Positions 38,088-46,500 of a stretch of 64,000 bases of DNA are shown piece after piece (the first letter of the stretch is position 1; each line of letters starts with the position of its first letter). The stretch is taken from assembly GCA_963795555.1 (NCBI GenBank), contig CAWCHZ010000002.1, positions 1,674,001-1,738,000 of the forward strand, in the 5' to 3' direction. The notes beneath the pieces are model-generated. The model saw nothing but the letters and a program-made list of their open reading frames with translations, was not told the origin of the DNA and did not search any database. The DNA comes from CAWCHZ01 sp963795555. Lineage in GTDB: Bacteria > Actinomycetota > Thermoleophilia > Solirubrobacterales > Solirubrobacteraceae. A program made the translations under genes and the position numbers.

Positions 38088-38997
38088 TGCCGCCCGCGGC
38101 GAAGCGCTCGTAGGCCTCCTGCGCCTGCTCCAGCGGATACTCCGCCGCGATCGGGACCTCGACCGTCCCCGCCGCGAGCAGGGGCAGCACATGGCGCTCG
38201 ACCGCGCGCGCCAGCGACGCCTTCTGCTCCAACGGCCGCGCGCGCAGCGTGGAGCCGTGGATACGGCCGCGGCTGCCCATCAACGCGCGCAGGTCGAGCT
38301 CAGCGCGGGCGCCAGCGCCGATCCCGATCACGACGATGCGACCGCCGCCCGACAGCGCCGCCACATCGTCGCCCAGGTTGGGGGCACCGACCAGCTCGAG
38401 GATCACGTCGAAGGGACCGTGCTCGACGAAGCCCTCAGGGGCGATCACATCGGCCCCGAGCGCGGCCACGCGGGCGCGCAGCTGCTCGTGGCGCACCGTC
38501 GCCGTCACCCGTGCCCCGGCCGCGCGGCCGAGCTGGACCGCCGCCGTGCCGACGCCACCGGCGGCGCCGTGCACGAGCAGCCGCTCTCCGAGCGCCAGCC
38601 GCGCCTGCTCGAACAGCGCGTCGTAGGCGGTGCTGAAGACCTCCGGCACACCGCCGGCGGCCGGCCAGTCGAGCGTCGCCGGGACGGGCATCGCGACGCG
38701 CTCGTGGATCACCGCCAGCTCCGCCTGCCCACCGCCGGCGACGAGCGCCATCACGCGATCGCCGAGCTCGAAGCGCTCCGCTCCCGGACCTCGTTCCAGC
38801 ACCTCGCCGGCAAGCTCGAGGCCTGGGATATCGGCGGGCGCGCCCGGCGGCGCCGGGTAGCGCCCGGCGCGCTGCAGCAGGTCGGCACCGTTGATCCCCG
38901 CGGCGCGCACGCGAACGAGGACCTCGCCGGCGCCGGGGGTCGGGTCGGGCCGCTCGGCGACGACCACCCGTCCGTCGCTGATCGTGGCGGCGCGCAT
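38056..38997 (-). CDS. Zinc-independent NAD(P)H:quinone oxidoreductase-like protein
   Basis: A 313-residue medium-chain dehydrogenase/reductase of the quinone reductase (Qor) subgroup. It has the N-terminal GroES-like fold (EVLVRVRAAGINGADLLQRAGRYP), no catalytic zinc cysteines, and the nucleotide loop LLVHGAAGGVGTAAVQLGRAAGARV, whose pattern fits NADPH use. ATG 38997 lies eleven bases after a TACAAT -10-like box; earlier in-frame starts give a tail unlike the family. The substrate could be a quinone or an enone. It is divergent from the L-2-hydroxyglutarate oxidase gene. Confidence 0.9.
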   Translation of the reverse strand: MRAATISDGRVVVAERPDPTPGAGEVLVRVRAAGINGADLLQRAGRYPAPPGAPADIPGLELAGEVLERGPGAERFELGDRVMALVAGGGQAELAVIHERVAMPVPATLDWPAAGGVPEVFSTAYDALFEQARLALGERLLVHGAAGGVGTAAVQLGRAAGARVTATVRHEQLRARVAALGADVIAPEGFVEHGPFDVILELVGAPNLGDDVAALSGGGRIVVIGIGAGARAELDLRALMGSRGRIHGSTLRARPLEQKASLARAVERHVLPLLAAGTVEVPIAAEYPLEQAQEAYERFAAGGKLGKIVLLSR

Positions 38998-39008
38998 GCG
39001 AGCTGGGG

Positions 39009-39014
39009 ATTGTA
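39009..39014 (-). promoter_or_regulatory. -10 element of the quinone reductase gene
   Basis: TACAAT on the minus strand, eleven bases before ATG 38997. Confidence 0.5.
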
Positions 39015-39034
39015 GGCGCGACGGCGCGTCGCGG

Positions 39035-39082
39035 GCTCGGTCCGGGAGCGGCTCGGTCGGGGAGCGGCTCGGTCCAACAGCG
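39035..39082 (+). repeat. 16-bp tandem repeat (about three units) in a divergent promoter region
   Basis: GCTCGGTCCGGGAGCG at 39035-39050, one change at 39051-39066, and a half-matching unit at 39067-39082, between the quinone reductase and lhgO starts. Confidence 0.7.
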
Positions 39083-39126
39083 CCCGCCAGCGTCTGCCCG
39101 AGCACTCACAGCGCCGCGCGAGCGGC

Positions 39127-39132
39127 TATCGT
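39127..39132 (+). promoter_or_regulatory. -10 element of lhgO
   Basis: TATCGT, nine bases before ATG 39142; no Shine-Dalgarno sequence. Confidence 0.4.
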
Positions 39133-39141
39133 CGCCGCGCG

Positions 39142-40413
39142 ATGGACTCCCCCGCAGAGCCGCTGCCACCGGGCCCGCAACCCGCGCCGGCGAGCGCACC
39201 GACCGAGCCGCCGAGCAGCTGCGACGTCGCCGTCGTCGGCGCGGGCATCATCGGGCTCGCGGTCGCGCGCGAGCTGCTCAACCGCCGGCCGGGGCGCTCG
39301 GTCGTCGTGCTCGAGCGCGAGCCGGCCGTCGGCTTTCATCAGACCGGCCACAACAGCGGCGTGATCCACGCCGGCATCTACTACGCGCCCGGCTCCCTGA
39401 AGGCGCAGCTCTGCGTCGCCGGTGCCCGGGAGCTCTACGAATACTGCGAGCGGCGCGGCCTGCCGGCGGAGCGCTGCGGCAAGCTGATCGTCGCCACCGA
39501 CCCCGCCGAGCTGCCGCGGCTCGAGGAGCTCGAGCGCCGCGGATTGGCCAACGGCGTGCCCGGGCTGCGCCGGCTGCGCGGCGAGGAGATCGCCGAGATC
39601 GAGCCGCACGCGCGCGGCGTCGCGGCGCTTCACTCACCGAGCACCGGGATCGTCGACTTCGCGGCCGTCGCGCGCGCATACGCCGAGGACGTGACCGCCG
39701 TCGGCGGACGCGTCGTCACCGGCTGCGCCGTCACCGGCGCGCAGAGCGCCAACGGCGGCCTGACGCTGCACCACGAGCGCGGCGCGCTCAGCGCGGGCCA
39801 GGCGGTCTTCTGCGCCGGTGCCTGGTCGGACCGCCTGGCGGTCGCCGCGGGCGCCCCGGCCGAGCCCCGCATCGTCCCCTTCCGCGGCGCGTGGCTGCGG
39901 CTGCGCCCGGAGCGGCGCGAGCTCGTGCGCTCGCTGATCTACCCCGTCCCCGATCCCTCGCTGCCGTTCCTCGGCGTGCATCTCTCGCGCCATATCGACG
40001 GCGAGGTGCTGATCGGCCCGACCGCCCTGCTGGCGGGGGCGCGCGACGCCTATCGGCTCAGCCGCATCAATGCCCGCGACGTGTTGGAGACGCTGACCTG
40101 GCCCGGCGCGTGGCGGATGGCGCGGCGCTGGTGGCGCACCGGGCTGCGCGAGCTCGGCTGGGCCGCCTCGCGCCGGCGACTGGCGACTGCCGCCGCGCGC
40201 TATGTCCCCGAGCTGCGCGTCGAGGATCTGGCGCCGGGATCGCTGGCGGGCGTGCGCGCGCAGGCGCTGACACGCGACGGCGGCCTCGTCGACGATTTCG
40301 TCATCTCGCAGACCGCGCGCGCGATCCACGTCCGCAACGCCCCCTCGCCGGCGGCGACCGCGTCGCTGGCGATCGCGCGGCTGATCGCCGATCGCGCCGA
40401 GGCGCCGGGCTAG
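39142..40413 (+). CDS. lhgO: L-2-hydroxyglutarate oxidase
   Basis: A 423-residue FAD enzyme of the DAO superfamily that oxidises L-2-hydroxyglutarate to 2-oxoglutarate. The dinucleotide loop VAVVGAGIIGLAVARELL follows a Pro-rich N-terminal tail of about 26 residues, and the family block GHNSGVIHAGIYYAPGS is intact. The motifs GKLIVATD and YPVPDPSLPFLGVHLSR further on are also typical. Start ATG 39142 sits after a -10-like element with no Shine-Dalgarno sequence. It lies 57 bases before the stop of the converging RumA-type gene. Confidence 0.92.
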   Translation: MDSPAEPLPPGPQPAPASAPTEPPSSCDVAVVGAGIIGLAVARELLNRRPGRSVVVLEREPAVGFHQTGHNSGVIHAGIYYAPGSLKAQLCVAGARELYEYCERRGLPAERCGKLIVATDPAELPRLEELERRGLANGVPGLRRLRGEEIAEIEPHARGVAALHSPSTGIVDFAAVARAYAEDVTAVGGRVVTGCAVTGAQSANGGLTLHHERGALSAGQAVFCAGAWSDRLAVAAGAPAEPRIVPFRGAWLRLRPERRELVRSLIYPVPDPSLPFLGVHLSRHIDGEVLIGPTALLAGARDAYRLSRINARDVLETLTWPGAWRMARRWWRTGLRELGWAASRRRLATAAARYVPELRVEDLAPGSLAGVRAQALTRDGGLVDDFVISQTARAIHVRNAPSPAATASLAIARLIADRAEAPG

Positions 40414-40470
40414 GCAGGCGCCGGGGCAAAAGACGGCGCGGCACCGACCAGCCCACCGGACGCCCGCGCG

Positions 40471-41913
40471 CTAGGCGCGCTCCAGCAGCGCCACGCACTC
40501 GATGTGCGGCGTCTGCGGGAACATGTCGACCGGGCGTACGCGCCGCAGCTGCCAGCCGGCCTCGACGAGCTGGGCGGCGTTGGGGGCCAGCGTGGTCGGG
40601 TTGCAGGAGACGTAGACGATGCGCCGCGGCGCCGCCTCGATCAGCCGACGCACCACCTTGCTCGACAGCCCGGCGCGCGGGGGATCGACGACGCAGACAT
40701 CGGGCGGCCCCGCGCGCTGTACCAGCTCGGGCAGCGCCAGGCGCACGTCGCCGGCGTGGAAGCGCGCGTTGCTGATGCCGTTGCGGCGCGCGTTGTCGAT
40801 CGCGTCGGCGACAGCACGTTCGACGATCTCCAGGCCCCAGACCTCGCCCGCGCCCGGGGCGAGCGTCAGGCCGATCGTGCCGATGCCGCTGCAGAGGTCA
40901 TAGACGCGCTCGCCGCCCGTCAGCCCCGCGTACTCGCCCGCCACCGCATAGAGGCGCTCGGCCATCTCGGTGTTGGTCTGGAAGAACGCGGTCGGCGAGA
41001 TGCGCAGCCGCAGGCCGCAGATCTCCTCCTCGATCTCGGGCTCGCCGGCGAGCGTCACGGTCTCGCCCGCTGCGGTCGTCTCGCCCACGCCCGACGTCCG
41101 CGTCCACAGCACGCCGTCGGCGTCGATCGCAGTCGCCAGCGCCGCGGCGCGGAACTCGGCCGGGCTGGTCACCACGCGCACCTGCAGCTGGCCGGTGCGG
41201 CGGCCCTCGCGGATCACAAGGTTGCGCAGCACGCCGTGGCCGGCGCGGCGGTCATAGGCATCGAGGCCCTCGGCGCGACACCAGCCGAGCACCTGGCGGC
41301 GGGCAGCGTTGTCCTGCTCGGAGGCGAGCAGGCAGTCCTCGACGGCGTCGACGCGGTCCCAGCGGCCCGGGGGGTGGAATCCACAGACCAGCTCGCCGGC
41401 GTCGGTCTCGCCGAAGGAGTACTCGAGCTTGTTGCGATAGCGCCACTGCTGCAGCGCGGGGACGATCGGCTCGAGCTCGAAGCCCTCCAATCGCCCGATC
41501 CGGCGCAGCGCATCGACCGTCTGCTGCTGCTTGACGGCGAGCTGGCGCTCGTAGCTCATCACCTGCCACGGCGCGCCCGGGTGGCTCGCCCGCGCCGGGA
41601 TGCGATCCGGGCCGGCCTCGAGGACCGTGAGCGTGCGTGCCTCGGCATAGTCGCGCTTGCGCTTGGTGATCACGGCGCGCACGCGGTCGCCGGGCAGCGC
41701 GCCGGCGACGAAGACGACGTAGCGCTCGAGCCGCGCGACCCCGGCGCCGCCGAAGGCAAGGTCGTCGATCGTCAGCTCGAGCTCGGCGCCGCGCTCGGGG
41801 CGCATGCGCGGGTGCGCGGCGGCAGACGGCTGTGGGGGCATGGGCGGGCTCGCGGAGGCGGACGGCTGTGAGGGCATGGGCGGGCTCGCGGAGGCGGACG
41901 GCTGTGAGGGCAT
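40471..41913 (-). CDS. RumA/RlmD-type rRNA (uracil-C5) methyltransferase
   Basis: A SAM-dependent m5U methyltransferase of the TrmA/RumA family, 480 residues. After a repeat-built tail (1-36) comes a TRAM domain (ELELTIDDLAFGGAGVARLERYVVFVAGALPG read in parts), then the Rossmann domain with YDLCSGIGTIGL, VVDPPRAGLSSKVV and the nucleophile Cys in YVSCNPTTLA. The [4Fe-4S] cysteines usual before the QW-x-x-x-Y element are missing here (HPGAPWQVMSYERQ), so it probably lacks the cluster. ATG 41913 is six bases after a CATGCT -10-like box; ATG 41805 would drop the repeats. The target base is not certain. Confidence 0.88.
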   Translation of the reverse strand: MPSQPSASASPPMPSQPSASASPPMPPQPSAAAHPRMRPERGAELELTIDDLAFGGAGVARLERYVVFVAGALPGDRVRAVITKRKRDYAEARTLTVLEAGPDRIPARASHPGAPWQVMSYERQLAVKQQQTVDALRRIGRLEGFELEPIVPALQQWRYRNKLEYSFGETDAGELVCGFHPPGRWDRVDAVEDCLLASEQDNAARRQVLGWCRAEGLDAYDRRAGHGVLRNLVIREGRRTGQLQVRVVTSPAEFRAAALATAIDADGVLWTRTSGVGETTAAGETVTLAGEPEIEEEICGLRLRISPTAFFQTNTEMAERLYAVAGEYAGLTGGERVYDLCSGIGTIGLTLAPGAGEVWGLEIVERAVADAIDNARRNGISNARFHAGDVRLALPELVQRAGPPDVCVVDPPRAGLSSKVVRRLIEAAPRRIVYVSCNPTTLAPNAAQLVEAGWQLRRVRPVDMFPQTPHIECVALLERA

Positions 41914-41914
41914 G
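41825..41914 (-). repeat. 36-bp tandem repeat (2.5 units) in the methyltransferase 5' end
   Basis: Units at 41825-41860 and 41861-41896 plus half a unit to 41914. In frame they encode a repeated 12-residue MP-QPSASASPP block, each with its own possible ATG. Confidence 0.85.
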
Positions 41915-41925
41915 CCCCAAGCATG

Positions 41926-41985
41926 GCACGGCCACGATCCGGCCGGCCATCGACAGCACGGCTAGGATCCGGCCGGCCATGGATC
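41926..41985 (+). repeat. 30-bp direct repeat of the M3-peptidase start region
   Basis: 41926-41955 and 41956-41985 match closely, sharing GATCCGGCCGGCCAT. In the downstream copy the final ATG is the gene start and the box reads TAGGAT; in the upstream copy these are ATC and CACGAT, so only one copy looks functional. Confidence 0.8.
41963..41968 (+). promoter_or_regulatory. -10 element of the M3-like peptidase gene
   Basis: TAGGAT, ten bases before ATG 41979. Confidence 0.4.
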
Positions 41986-43469
41986 TCGATGCATACCGTG
42001 CCAGCGCCGAGCGCTTCGTCGTCACGCTCGGCCGCGAGTACTACCAGCACTTCGCGGGACTCAAGGAGAGCTTCGAGGTCGAGTCGATCTACGATGCCCA
42101 CGCCGAGCTGTTCACGCGCGCGGCCGTCGAGCAGCTGCGCGAGCTGGCCGGTCGGCCGCTGCACGGCGATGACCGGCGGCCGATGCGACGACTGCTGCAG
42201 TTCTGCGTCGAGGGTCACCTCGGGCAGGCCAACAAGGCGATCGAGGCGGCGCTGGCGCAACGCGAGGTGGGGCTCGAGATCGAGGTCGATGGCGAGCGGA
42301 TCGGCTTTCGCGCATCCTCGGTCGCCCAGGCCAACGAGCCCGATCGTGAGCGTCGGGCACGAATCGAGACGGCTCGGCTCCAGGCGACCGCGGAGCAGCT
42401 CAACCCGCTGCACCGCGAGGCGCTCGAGCAGGTCCACTCGCTCACCCGTGCGCTGGGGTGGCCCTCCTACCGAGCGCTGTGCGAGCAGCTGACGGGGATC
42501 GACCTGGCGGCGCTCGAGCGCCAGACCGCTGCCTTCATCGAGGCGACCGAGAACCACTATGGCGAGGTGCTCGATCCCGAGCTGCGACGCGGGATCGGCA
42601 TCGGGCTGGCCGAGCTGCGCCGCTCGGATCTGCCTTGGTTCTTCCGCTCCGCCGACGCTGACGCCCTGTTCCCGGCCGAGCGGCTCGTGTCCTCGTTGCG
42701 CGAGACGCTGGCCGGCCTGGGCATCGACCTGGAGGCACAGGCCAACGTCACGCTCGACGTCGAGCCGCGCTCGAAGAAGTCGCCGCGCGCCTTCTGCTCG
42801 CCGGTGCGCGTGCCCGGCGAGATCTACCTGGTGGTGCCACCGGTCGGCGGACGCGACGACTACTTCGCGCTGTTCCACGAGGGCGGCCACGCCGAGCACT
42901 TCGCCTGGGTCGATCCCCAACTGCCGTTCGAGTTCCGCCACCTCGGCGACAACTCGGTCACCGAGGGCTTCGCGTTCCTGTTCGACCACCTGATCGAGGA
43001 CCCGGTCTGGCTGCGGACGCGACTGGGGGTCGATGATCACGACGGGCTCGCCGGCCGCGTCCGGGCGCAGCGACTTGTGTTCATCCGCCGCTACGCCGCC
43101 AAGCTGACCTATGAGCTGGAGCTGCACGGCAGCGAGCGCCCACCCGACGCGGAGTTAGCCGAGCTCTACGCGCGCCTGCTGTCAGCGGCCGTGCGCGTGC
43201 CATGGCCCTCGACCACCTACCTGGTCGACGTCGACCCGGGCTTCTACGTGGCCAACTACCTGCGCGCGTGGGCGCTGGAGACCCACCTGCGCGCGACCCT
43301 GAGCGAGCGCTTCGGCAGCGCCTGGTTCACCGAGCCGGCGGCGGGCGAGCTGCTGAAGTCGCTCTGGCGCCAGGGGCAGCGGCTGGATGCGGATGAGCTG
43401 CTCGGCGAGCTGACCGGCGCCGAGCTCGACTTCAGCGCGATGCTCGCCGACCTCGACCTGGCCGGCTGA
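41979..43469 (+). CDS. M3-like metallopeptidase
   Basis: A 496-residue mostly helical protein with a gluzincin active site: FHEGGHAEHFAWV at about residue 299 supplies the two His zinc ligands and the catalytic Glu (HEGGH), and NSVTEGFAFLFDH about 25 residues later supplies the third ligand. The distance and the surrounding fold suggest the oligopeptidase (M3-like) group, although the N-terminal part is not typical and no signal peptide is present, so it should act in the cytosol. The ATG is preceded by a -10-like box and no Shine-Dalgarno sequence. Its 3' end overlaps the converging phasin-like gene by 38 bases. Confidence 0.82.
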   Translation: MDLDAYRASAERFVVTLGREYYQHFAGLKESFEVESIYDAHAELFTRAAVEQLRELAGRPLHGDDRRPMRRLLQFCVEGHLGQANKAIEAALAQREVGLEIEVDGERIGFRASSVAQANEPDRERRARIETARLQATAEQLNPLHREALEQVHSLTRALGWPSYRALCEQLTGIDLAALERQTAAFIEATENHYGEVLDPELRRGIGIGLAELRRSDLPWFFRSADADALFPAERLVSSLRETLAGLGIDLEAQANVTLDVEPRSKKSPRAFCSPVRVPGEIYLVVPPVGGRDDYFALFHEGGHAEHFAWVDPQLPFEFRHLGDNSVTEGFAFLFDHLIEDPVWLRTRLGVDDHDGLAGRVRAQRLVFIRRYAAKLTYELELHGSERPPDAELAELYARLLSAAVRVPWPSTTYLVDVDPGFYVANYLRAWALETHLRATLSERFGSAWFTEPAAGELLKSLWRQGQRLDADELLGELTGAELDFSAMLADLDLAG

Positions 43470-43998
43470 CGCGCGCGCTGGAGGTGCTGCTGCGCTCGCG
43501 CGCGAGCTGGCGATCGATCGCGGCGAGCACGGTCTTGCGGTTCGCGCTGCCGCGCTCATGCTCGCGCGCGGCGCGCAGCTGGGCGTCGCTGAGGTCGGCG
43601 AGGCGCGAGCGGATCTGCGCGGCGGTGAGCTGGTCATAGCCCTCGATCGGCGGCTTGCGTGCGCCGGGGCGTCCCGGTCGCCGTGGACCGACCCGGGCGA
43701 TCGCGTCGCGGGCGGCTTCGACCACATCCCCGTGCCCACCCTCTTGGAGCAGCCGCTCGACGTCGGCCAGCACTGCGCTGGCCTGCTCACGCCCCAGCTC
43801 CAGCAGCTCTCCGAGCAGCTCGTTGGCGTCCTGACGTGTGACGCGACCGCGCTCGACGGCCTGCTCCAGCGACGCCTGGATGCGCTCGCGGCTGAGCAGC
43901 AGCAGGCTCAGCGAGCCATGCGCGGCGCGCGTCAGGATCTCCTGCACGGCATCGACGCCGGAGCGCGGCGGGCGCTTGGACGAGCGTGGCGAAGTCAC
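43432..43998 (-). CDS. Phasin-like coiled-coil protein
   Basis: A 188-residue protein of uncertain function. The middle (SLEQAVERGRVTRQDANELLGELLELGREQ in parts, about residues 38-75) is a helical segment like those of polyhydroxyalkanoate-granule phasins and PhaF-like regulators. A basic Arg/Pro hinge follows, then YDQLTAAQIRSRLADLS and NRKTVLAAIDRQLA, a C-terminal motif seen in many actinobacterial proteins. GTG 43998 starts ten bases after the argF stop on the same strand, so the two are probably co-transcribed. I would not commit to granule binding. Confidence 0.65.
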   Translation of the reverse strand: MTSPRSSKRPPRSGVDAVQEILTRAAHGSLSLLLLSRERIQASLEQAVERGRVTRQDANELLGELLELGREQASAVLADVERLLQEGGHGDVVEAARDAIARVGPRRPGRPGARKPPIEGYDQLTAAQIRSRLADLSDAQLRAAREHERGSANRKTVLAAIDRQLARERSSTSSARVSRPGRGRRASR

Positions 43999-44008
43999 GC
44001 CTGCGAGG

Positions 44009-44881
44009 CTAGCGCACGAGCAGCTCGAGCAGCGCCTTCTGTGCGTGGCGGCGGTTCTCCGCCTGGTCCCAGATGCGCTGCCGGCTCCCGTACAGGACCT
44101 CGGCGGTGATCTCCTCGCCGGGGTGCGCCGGCAGGCAGTGCAGCGCGATCGCATCCGGCCGCGCGCGATCGAGCAGGGCATCGTCGATGCGGTAGGGCGC
44201 GAGCACGTGGCGACGCTCGGCGGCGGCATCCTCGTCGCCCATCGAGACCCAGACGTCGGTGTAGATCGCGTGGGCGCCGACGACCGCCTGGCGGGGATCG
44301 TCGGTCAGCTCGACCCCCGCCAGCGCCTCCAGCTGGTAGCCCTCGGGCGCCGCCACGACCACCTCGACGCCAGCCATGGCGCCGAGCACGCCGAGCGAGC
44401 GGGCGACGTTGTTGCCGTCGCCGACATACGCGACGCGCAGGCCCTCGAGCCGGCCGAACGTCTCGCGCAGCGTCAGCAGGTCGGCCAGCGCCTGGCAGGG
44501 ATGGTGCGCGGCGGTGAGCATGTTGAAGACGGCCACGCTCGCCGTCGCGGCCAGCTCGGCCAGCGTCTCGTCGGGCCCGGTCCTGATCCCGATCGCCCCG
44601 ACGTGGCGCGACAGCACGCGCGCGGTGTCGGTCAGCGACTCACCACGAGAGAGCTGCAGCTCGCTCTCGCGCAGCACGATCGGCTGGCCGCCGAGCTCGA
44701 AGATGCCGGCCTCGAAGGACAGCCGGGTGCGCGTCGACGGACGCTCGAACAACAGCGCGACGCTGGCGCCCTCCAGCGCGCGGGAGGACAGCGGTGCGGC
44801 CTTGAGCGCCAGCGCGCGGTCGATCAGCGCAGCGAGCTCGGGGCTCGTCAGCTCACGGCCGGTGAGGAAGTGGCGCGGCAA
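44009..44881 (-). CDS. argF: Ornithine carbamoyltransferase
   Basis: Makes citrulline from ornithine and carbamoyl phosphate. The 290-residue protein contains the carbamoyl-phosphate loop FERPSTRTRLSF, HPCQALADLLT, the ornithine-site DVWVSMGDED and HCLPAHPGEE. I chose TTG 44881: it gives LPRHFLTGRELTSPEL, which matches the family's usual MxRHFL start, and it lies seven bases after a TACACT -10-like box with no Shine-Dalgarno sequence. The frame is open another 70 codons upstream but that part overlaps the next gene and is unlike the family. No other arg gene is nearby. Confidence 0.94.
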   Translation of the reverse strand: MPRHFLTGRELTSPELAALIDRALALKAAPLSSRALEGASVALLFERPSTRTRLSFEAGIFELGGQPIVLRESELQLSRGESLTDTARVLSRHVGAIGIRTGPDETLAELAATASVAVFNMLTAAHHPCQALADLLTLRETFGRLEGLRVAYVGDGNNVARSLGVLGAMAGVEVVVAAPEGYQLEALAGVELTDDPRQAVVGAHAIYTDVWVSMGDEDAAAERRHVLAPYRIDDALLDRARPDAIALHCLPAHPGEEITAEVLYGSRQRIWDQAENRRHAQKALLELLVR

Positions 44882-44888
44882 GCAGCGC

Positions 44889-44894
44889 AGTGTA
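44889..44894 (-). promoter_or_regulatory. -10 element of argF
   Basis: TACACT on the minus strand, seven bases before TTG 44881. Confidence 0.5.
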
Positions 44895-44904
44895 GAGGCG
44901 ACCA

Positions 44905-44966
44905 GCGCCTCAGCCGCGCCCGATCGCGCATGAACGAGCGACGCCTCAGCCGCGCCCGATCGCGCG
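44905..44966 (-). repeat. 36-bp direct repeat of the SnoaL-like gene 3' end
   Basis: A 25-base segment at 44942-44966, holding that gene's stop codon and last codons, is repeated exactly at 44906-44930, in the spacer before argF. Confidence 0.85.
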
Positions 44967-45461
44967 CAGGCCGAAGCCGCGCAGCAGCAGCAGCGCCCGC
45001 TCACCGAGCGTCCCGCGCGCCGGCAGCAGACCGAGCTGCACCGCCGCGCCATAGGCGTCGAAGAAGGCACGCACGCGACGCAGCCGGTCACGCTGCAGCT
45101 CGCAGTAGAAGATCACCTGCAGGCTGAGCGCTCGACCGGTTGGGGGCAGCCCGATCAGCGGCCCGCGGTGGCTGCCGACCAGCCGACATGGCGCCGCCAG
45201 GTAGCGACCGTCGCTGAGGCGCCGGCCGCTGCGCTCCAATCGCAGGTCGGGGAACGCCTGCCACAGCGTCGCGGCGTGCTCGGCGAGCGCATGCGCGCCG
45301 AGCAGCGGACGGGGCGTGAGCGGATCCTCGTACTGGAGGTCGACCGTCGCGAGCGCCGCGAAGCGCTCGGTCACGCGCGCCGGTTGCGCGTCCGCGGTTG
45401 CGCGCCCGACCGGCGCCGCCCAGGCGGCCTGCCAAGCGTCGATCAGCTCATCGGCACTCAC
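44946..45461 (-). CDS. SnoaL-like/NTF2-fold protein
   Basis: A 171-residue protein with the NTF2/SnoaL fold: FAALATVDLQYEDPLTPRPLLGAHALAEH followed by WQAFPDLRLERSGRRLSDGRYLA and an RAFFDAYGAAVQLGLLP end, as in ester-cyclase-like SnoaL proteins. Such proteins bind or isomerise small polyketide or aromatic molecules, but many have no known role. GTG 45461 shares GTGA with the thiG stop, so it is translated with the thiamine operon. Whether it acts in thiamine synthesis is unknown. Confidence 0.75.
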   Translation of the reverse strand: MSADELIDAWQAAWAAPVGRATADAQPARVTERFAALATVDLQYEDPLTPRPLLGAHALAEHAATLWQAFPDLRLERSGRRLSDGRYLAAPCRLVGSHRGPLIGLPPTGRALSLQVIFYCELQRDRLRRVRAFFDAYGAAVQLGLLPARGTLGERALLLLRGFGLRAIGRG

Positions 45462-46291
45462 CCGTCGACGGGCGGGACGGCGAGATCCGCTAGGCCGACG
45501 GTCGGCGTCGAGGCCTCGGCATGAAGGCGGCGCGGGATCCGCCCCGCGCGCCGCGCGAGCCAGCCGGCACGAACGGCGTCGCGGATCGCCCGTGCCATCG
45601 CGACGGGATCCTGGGCACGCGAGATTGCGCTTGCGCAGAGCACCGCGTCACAACCCAGCTCCATCGCCAGCGCCGCGTCCGAGGCGGTGCCCACACCAGC
45701 ATCGAGCACCACGGGCACCGTTGCCCGCTCGCGGATGATCGCGATGTTGTAGGGGTTGCGGATCCCCATGCCGCTGCCGATCGGCGAGCCCAGCGGCATC
45801 ACCGCGGCACAGCCCACGTCCTCGAGGCGGCGGGCGAGGATCGGGTCGTCGTTGGTGTAGGGAAGCACGACGAACCCATCCTGGACGAGGGTTTCGGCGG
45901 CCTCGAGCAGCTCGACGGCGTCGGGCAGCAGCGTACGATCGTCGCCGATCACCTCGAGCTTGATCCAGTCGGTCTCGAAGGCCTCGCGCGCCAGCCGCGC
46001 CGTCGTCACCGCATCGCGCGCCGTGTAGCAGCCGGCGGTGTTCGGCAGCACGCGCACCCCGCTGCGATCGAGCACGTCGACGAGCGAGCCGCGCGCCGCC
46101 GGCTCGACGCGGCGCAGCGCGACCGTGACGAGCGCGCTGCCGCTCGCCCGGATCGCCGCCTCCATCAGCTCCAATGACGCAAAGCCGCCCGTGCCAAGCA
46201 GCAGCCGCGAGCCCAGGCGCACGCCGGCGATCGTGAGGCCATCGACGGCGTCGGTCCGTGCGGGCTCGTGGGTCAGGTGCTCTGTCGACAT
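45458..46291 (-). CDS. thiG: Thiazole synthase
   Basis: Condenses dehydroglycine, deoxyxylulose phosphate and ThiS-thiocarboxylate into the thiamine thiazole. The 277-residue TIM barrel shows RLLLGTGGFASLELM, LRRVEP, LPNTAGCYTARDAV, DWIKLEVIGDD with the Schiff-base Lys, and the phosphate-binding MPLGSPIGSG and VVLDAGVGTASDAA. ATG 46291 is two bases after the thiS stop. The gene is in the riboswitch-controlled thiO-thiS-thiG operon. Confidence 0.97.
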   Translation of the reverse strand: MSTEHLTHEPARTDAVDGLTIAGVRLGSRLLLGTGGFASLELMEAAIRASGSALVTVALRRVEPAARGSLVDVLDRSGVRVLPNTAGCYTARDAVTTARLAREAFETDWIKLEVIGDDRTLLPDAVELLEAAETLVQDGFVVLPYTNDDPILARRLEDVGCAAVMPLGSPIGSGMGIRNPYNIAIIRERATVPVVLDAGVGTASDAALAMELGCDAVLCASAISRAQDPVAMARAIRDAVRAGWLARRAGRIPRRLHAEASTPTVGLADLAVPPVDG

Positions 46292-46293
46292 GC

Positions 46294-46500
46294 TCAACCT
46301 CCTTGTATCGCCACCAGGACCTCGACGTGCGCGCCGTCGAGCAGGCGCTGCTCTCCCCATGCGCTGCGCGGCACCACCTCCGCATCGAGCGCGACCGCCA
46401 CGCCGCGCGCCTGCGGCGCGACCGCCAACAGCTCGAGCACGTCGAGCACTGTCGTCCCCTCGGGCAGCTCGCGCGCGAGGCCGTTGACGTGGACCCTCAT
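46294..46500 (-). CDS. thiS: Sulfur carrier protein ThiS
   Basis: A 68-residue ubiquitin-like protein that delivers sulfur to ThiG. It has the usual VHVNGLARELPEGTTVLDVLE start and ends in Gly-Gly (VLVAIQGG), the tail that becomes a thiocarboxylate. ATG 46500 overlaps the thiO stop by four bases. Confidence 0.96.
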   Translation of the reverse strand: MRVHVNGLARELPEGTTVLDVLELLAVAPQARGVAVALDAEVVPRSAWGEQRLLDGAHVEVLVAIQGG

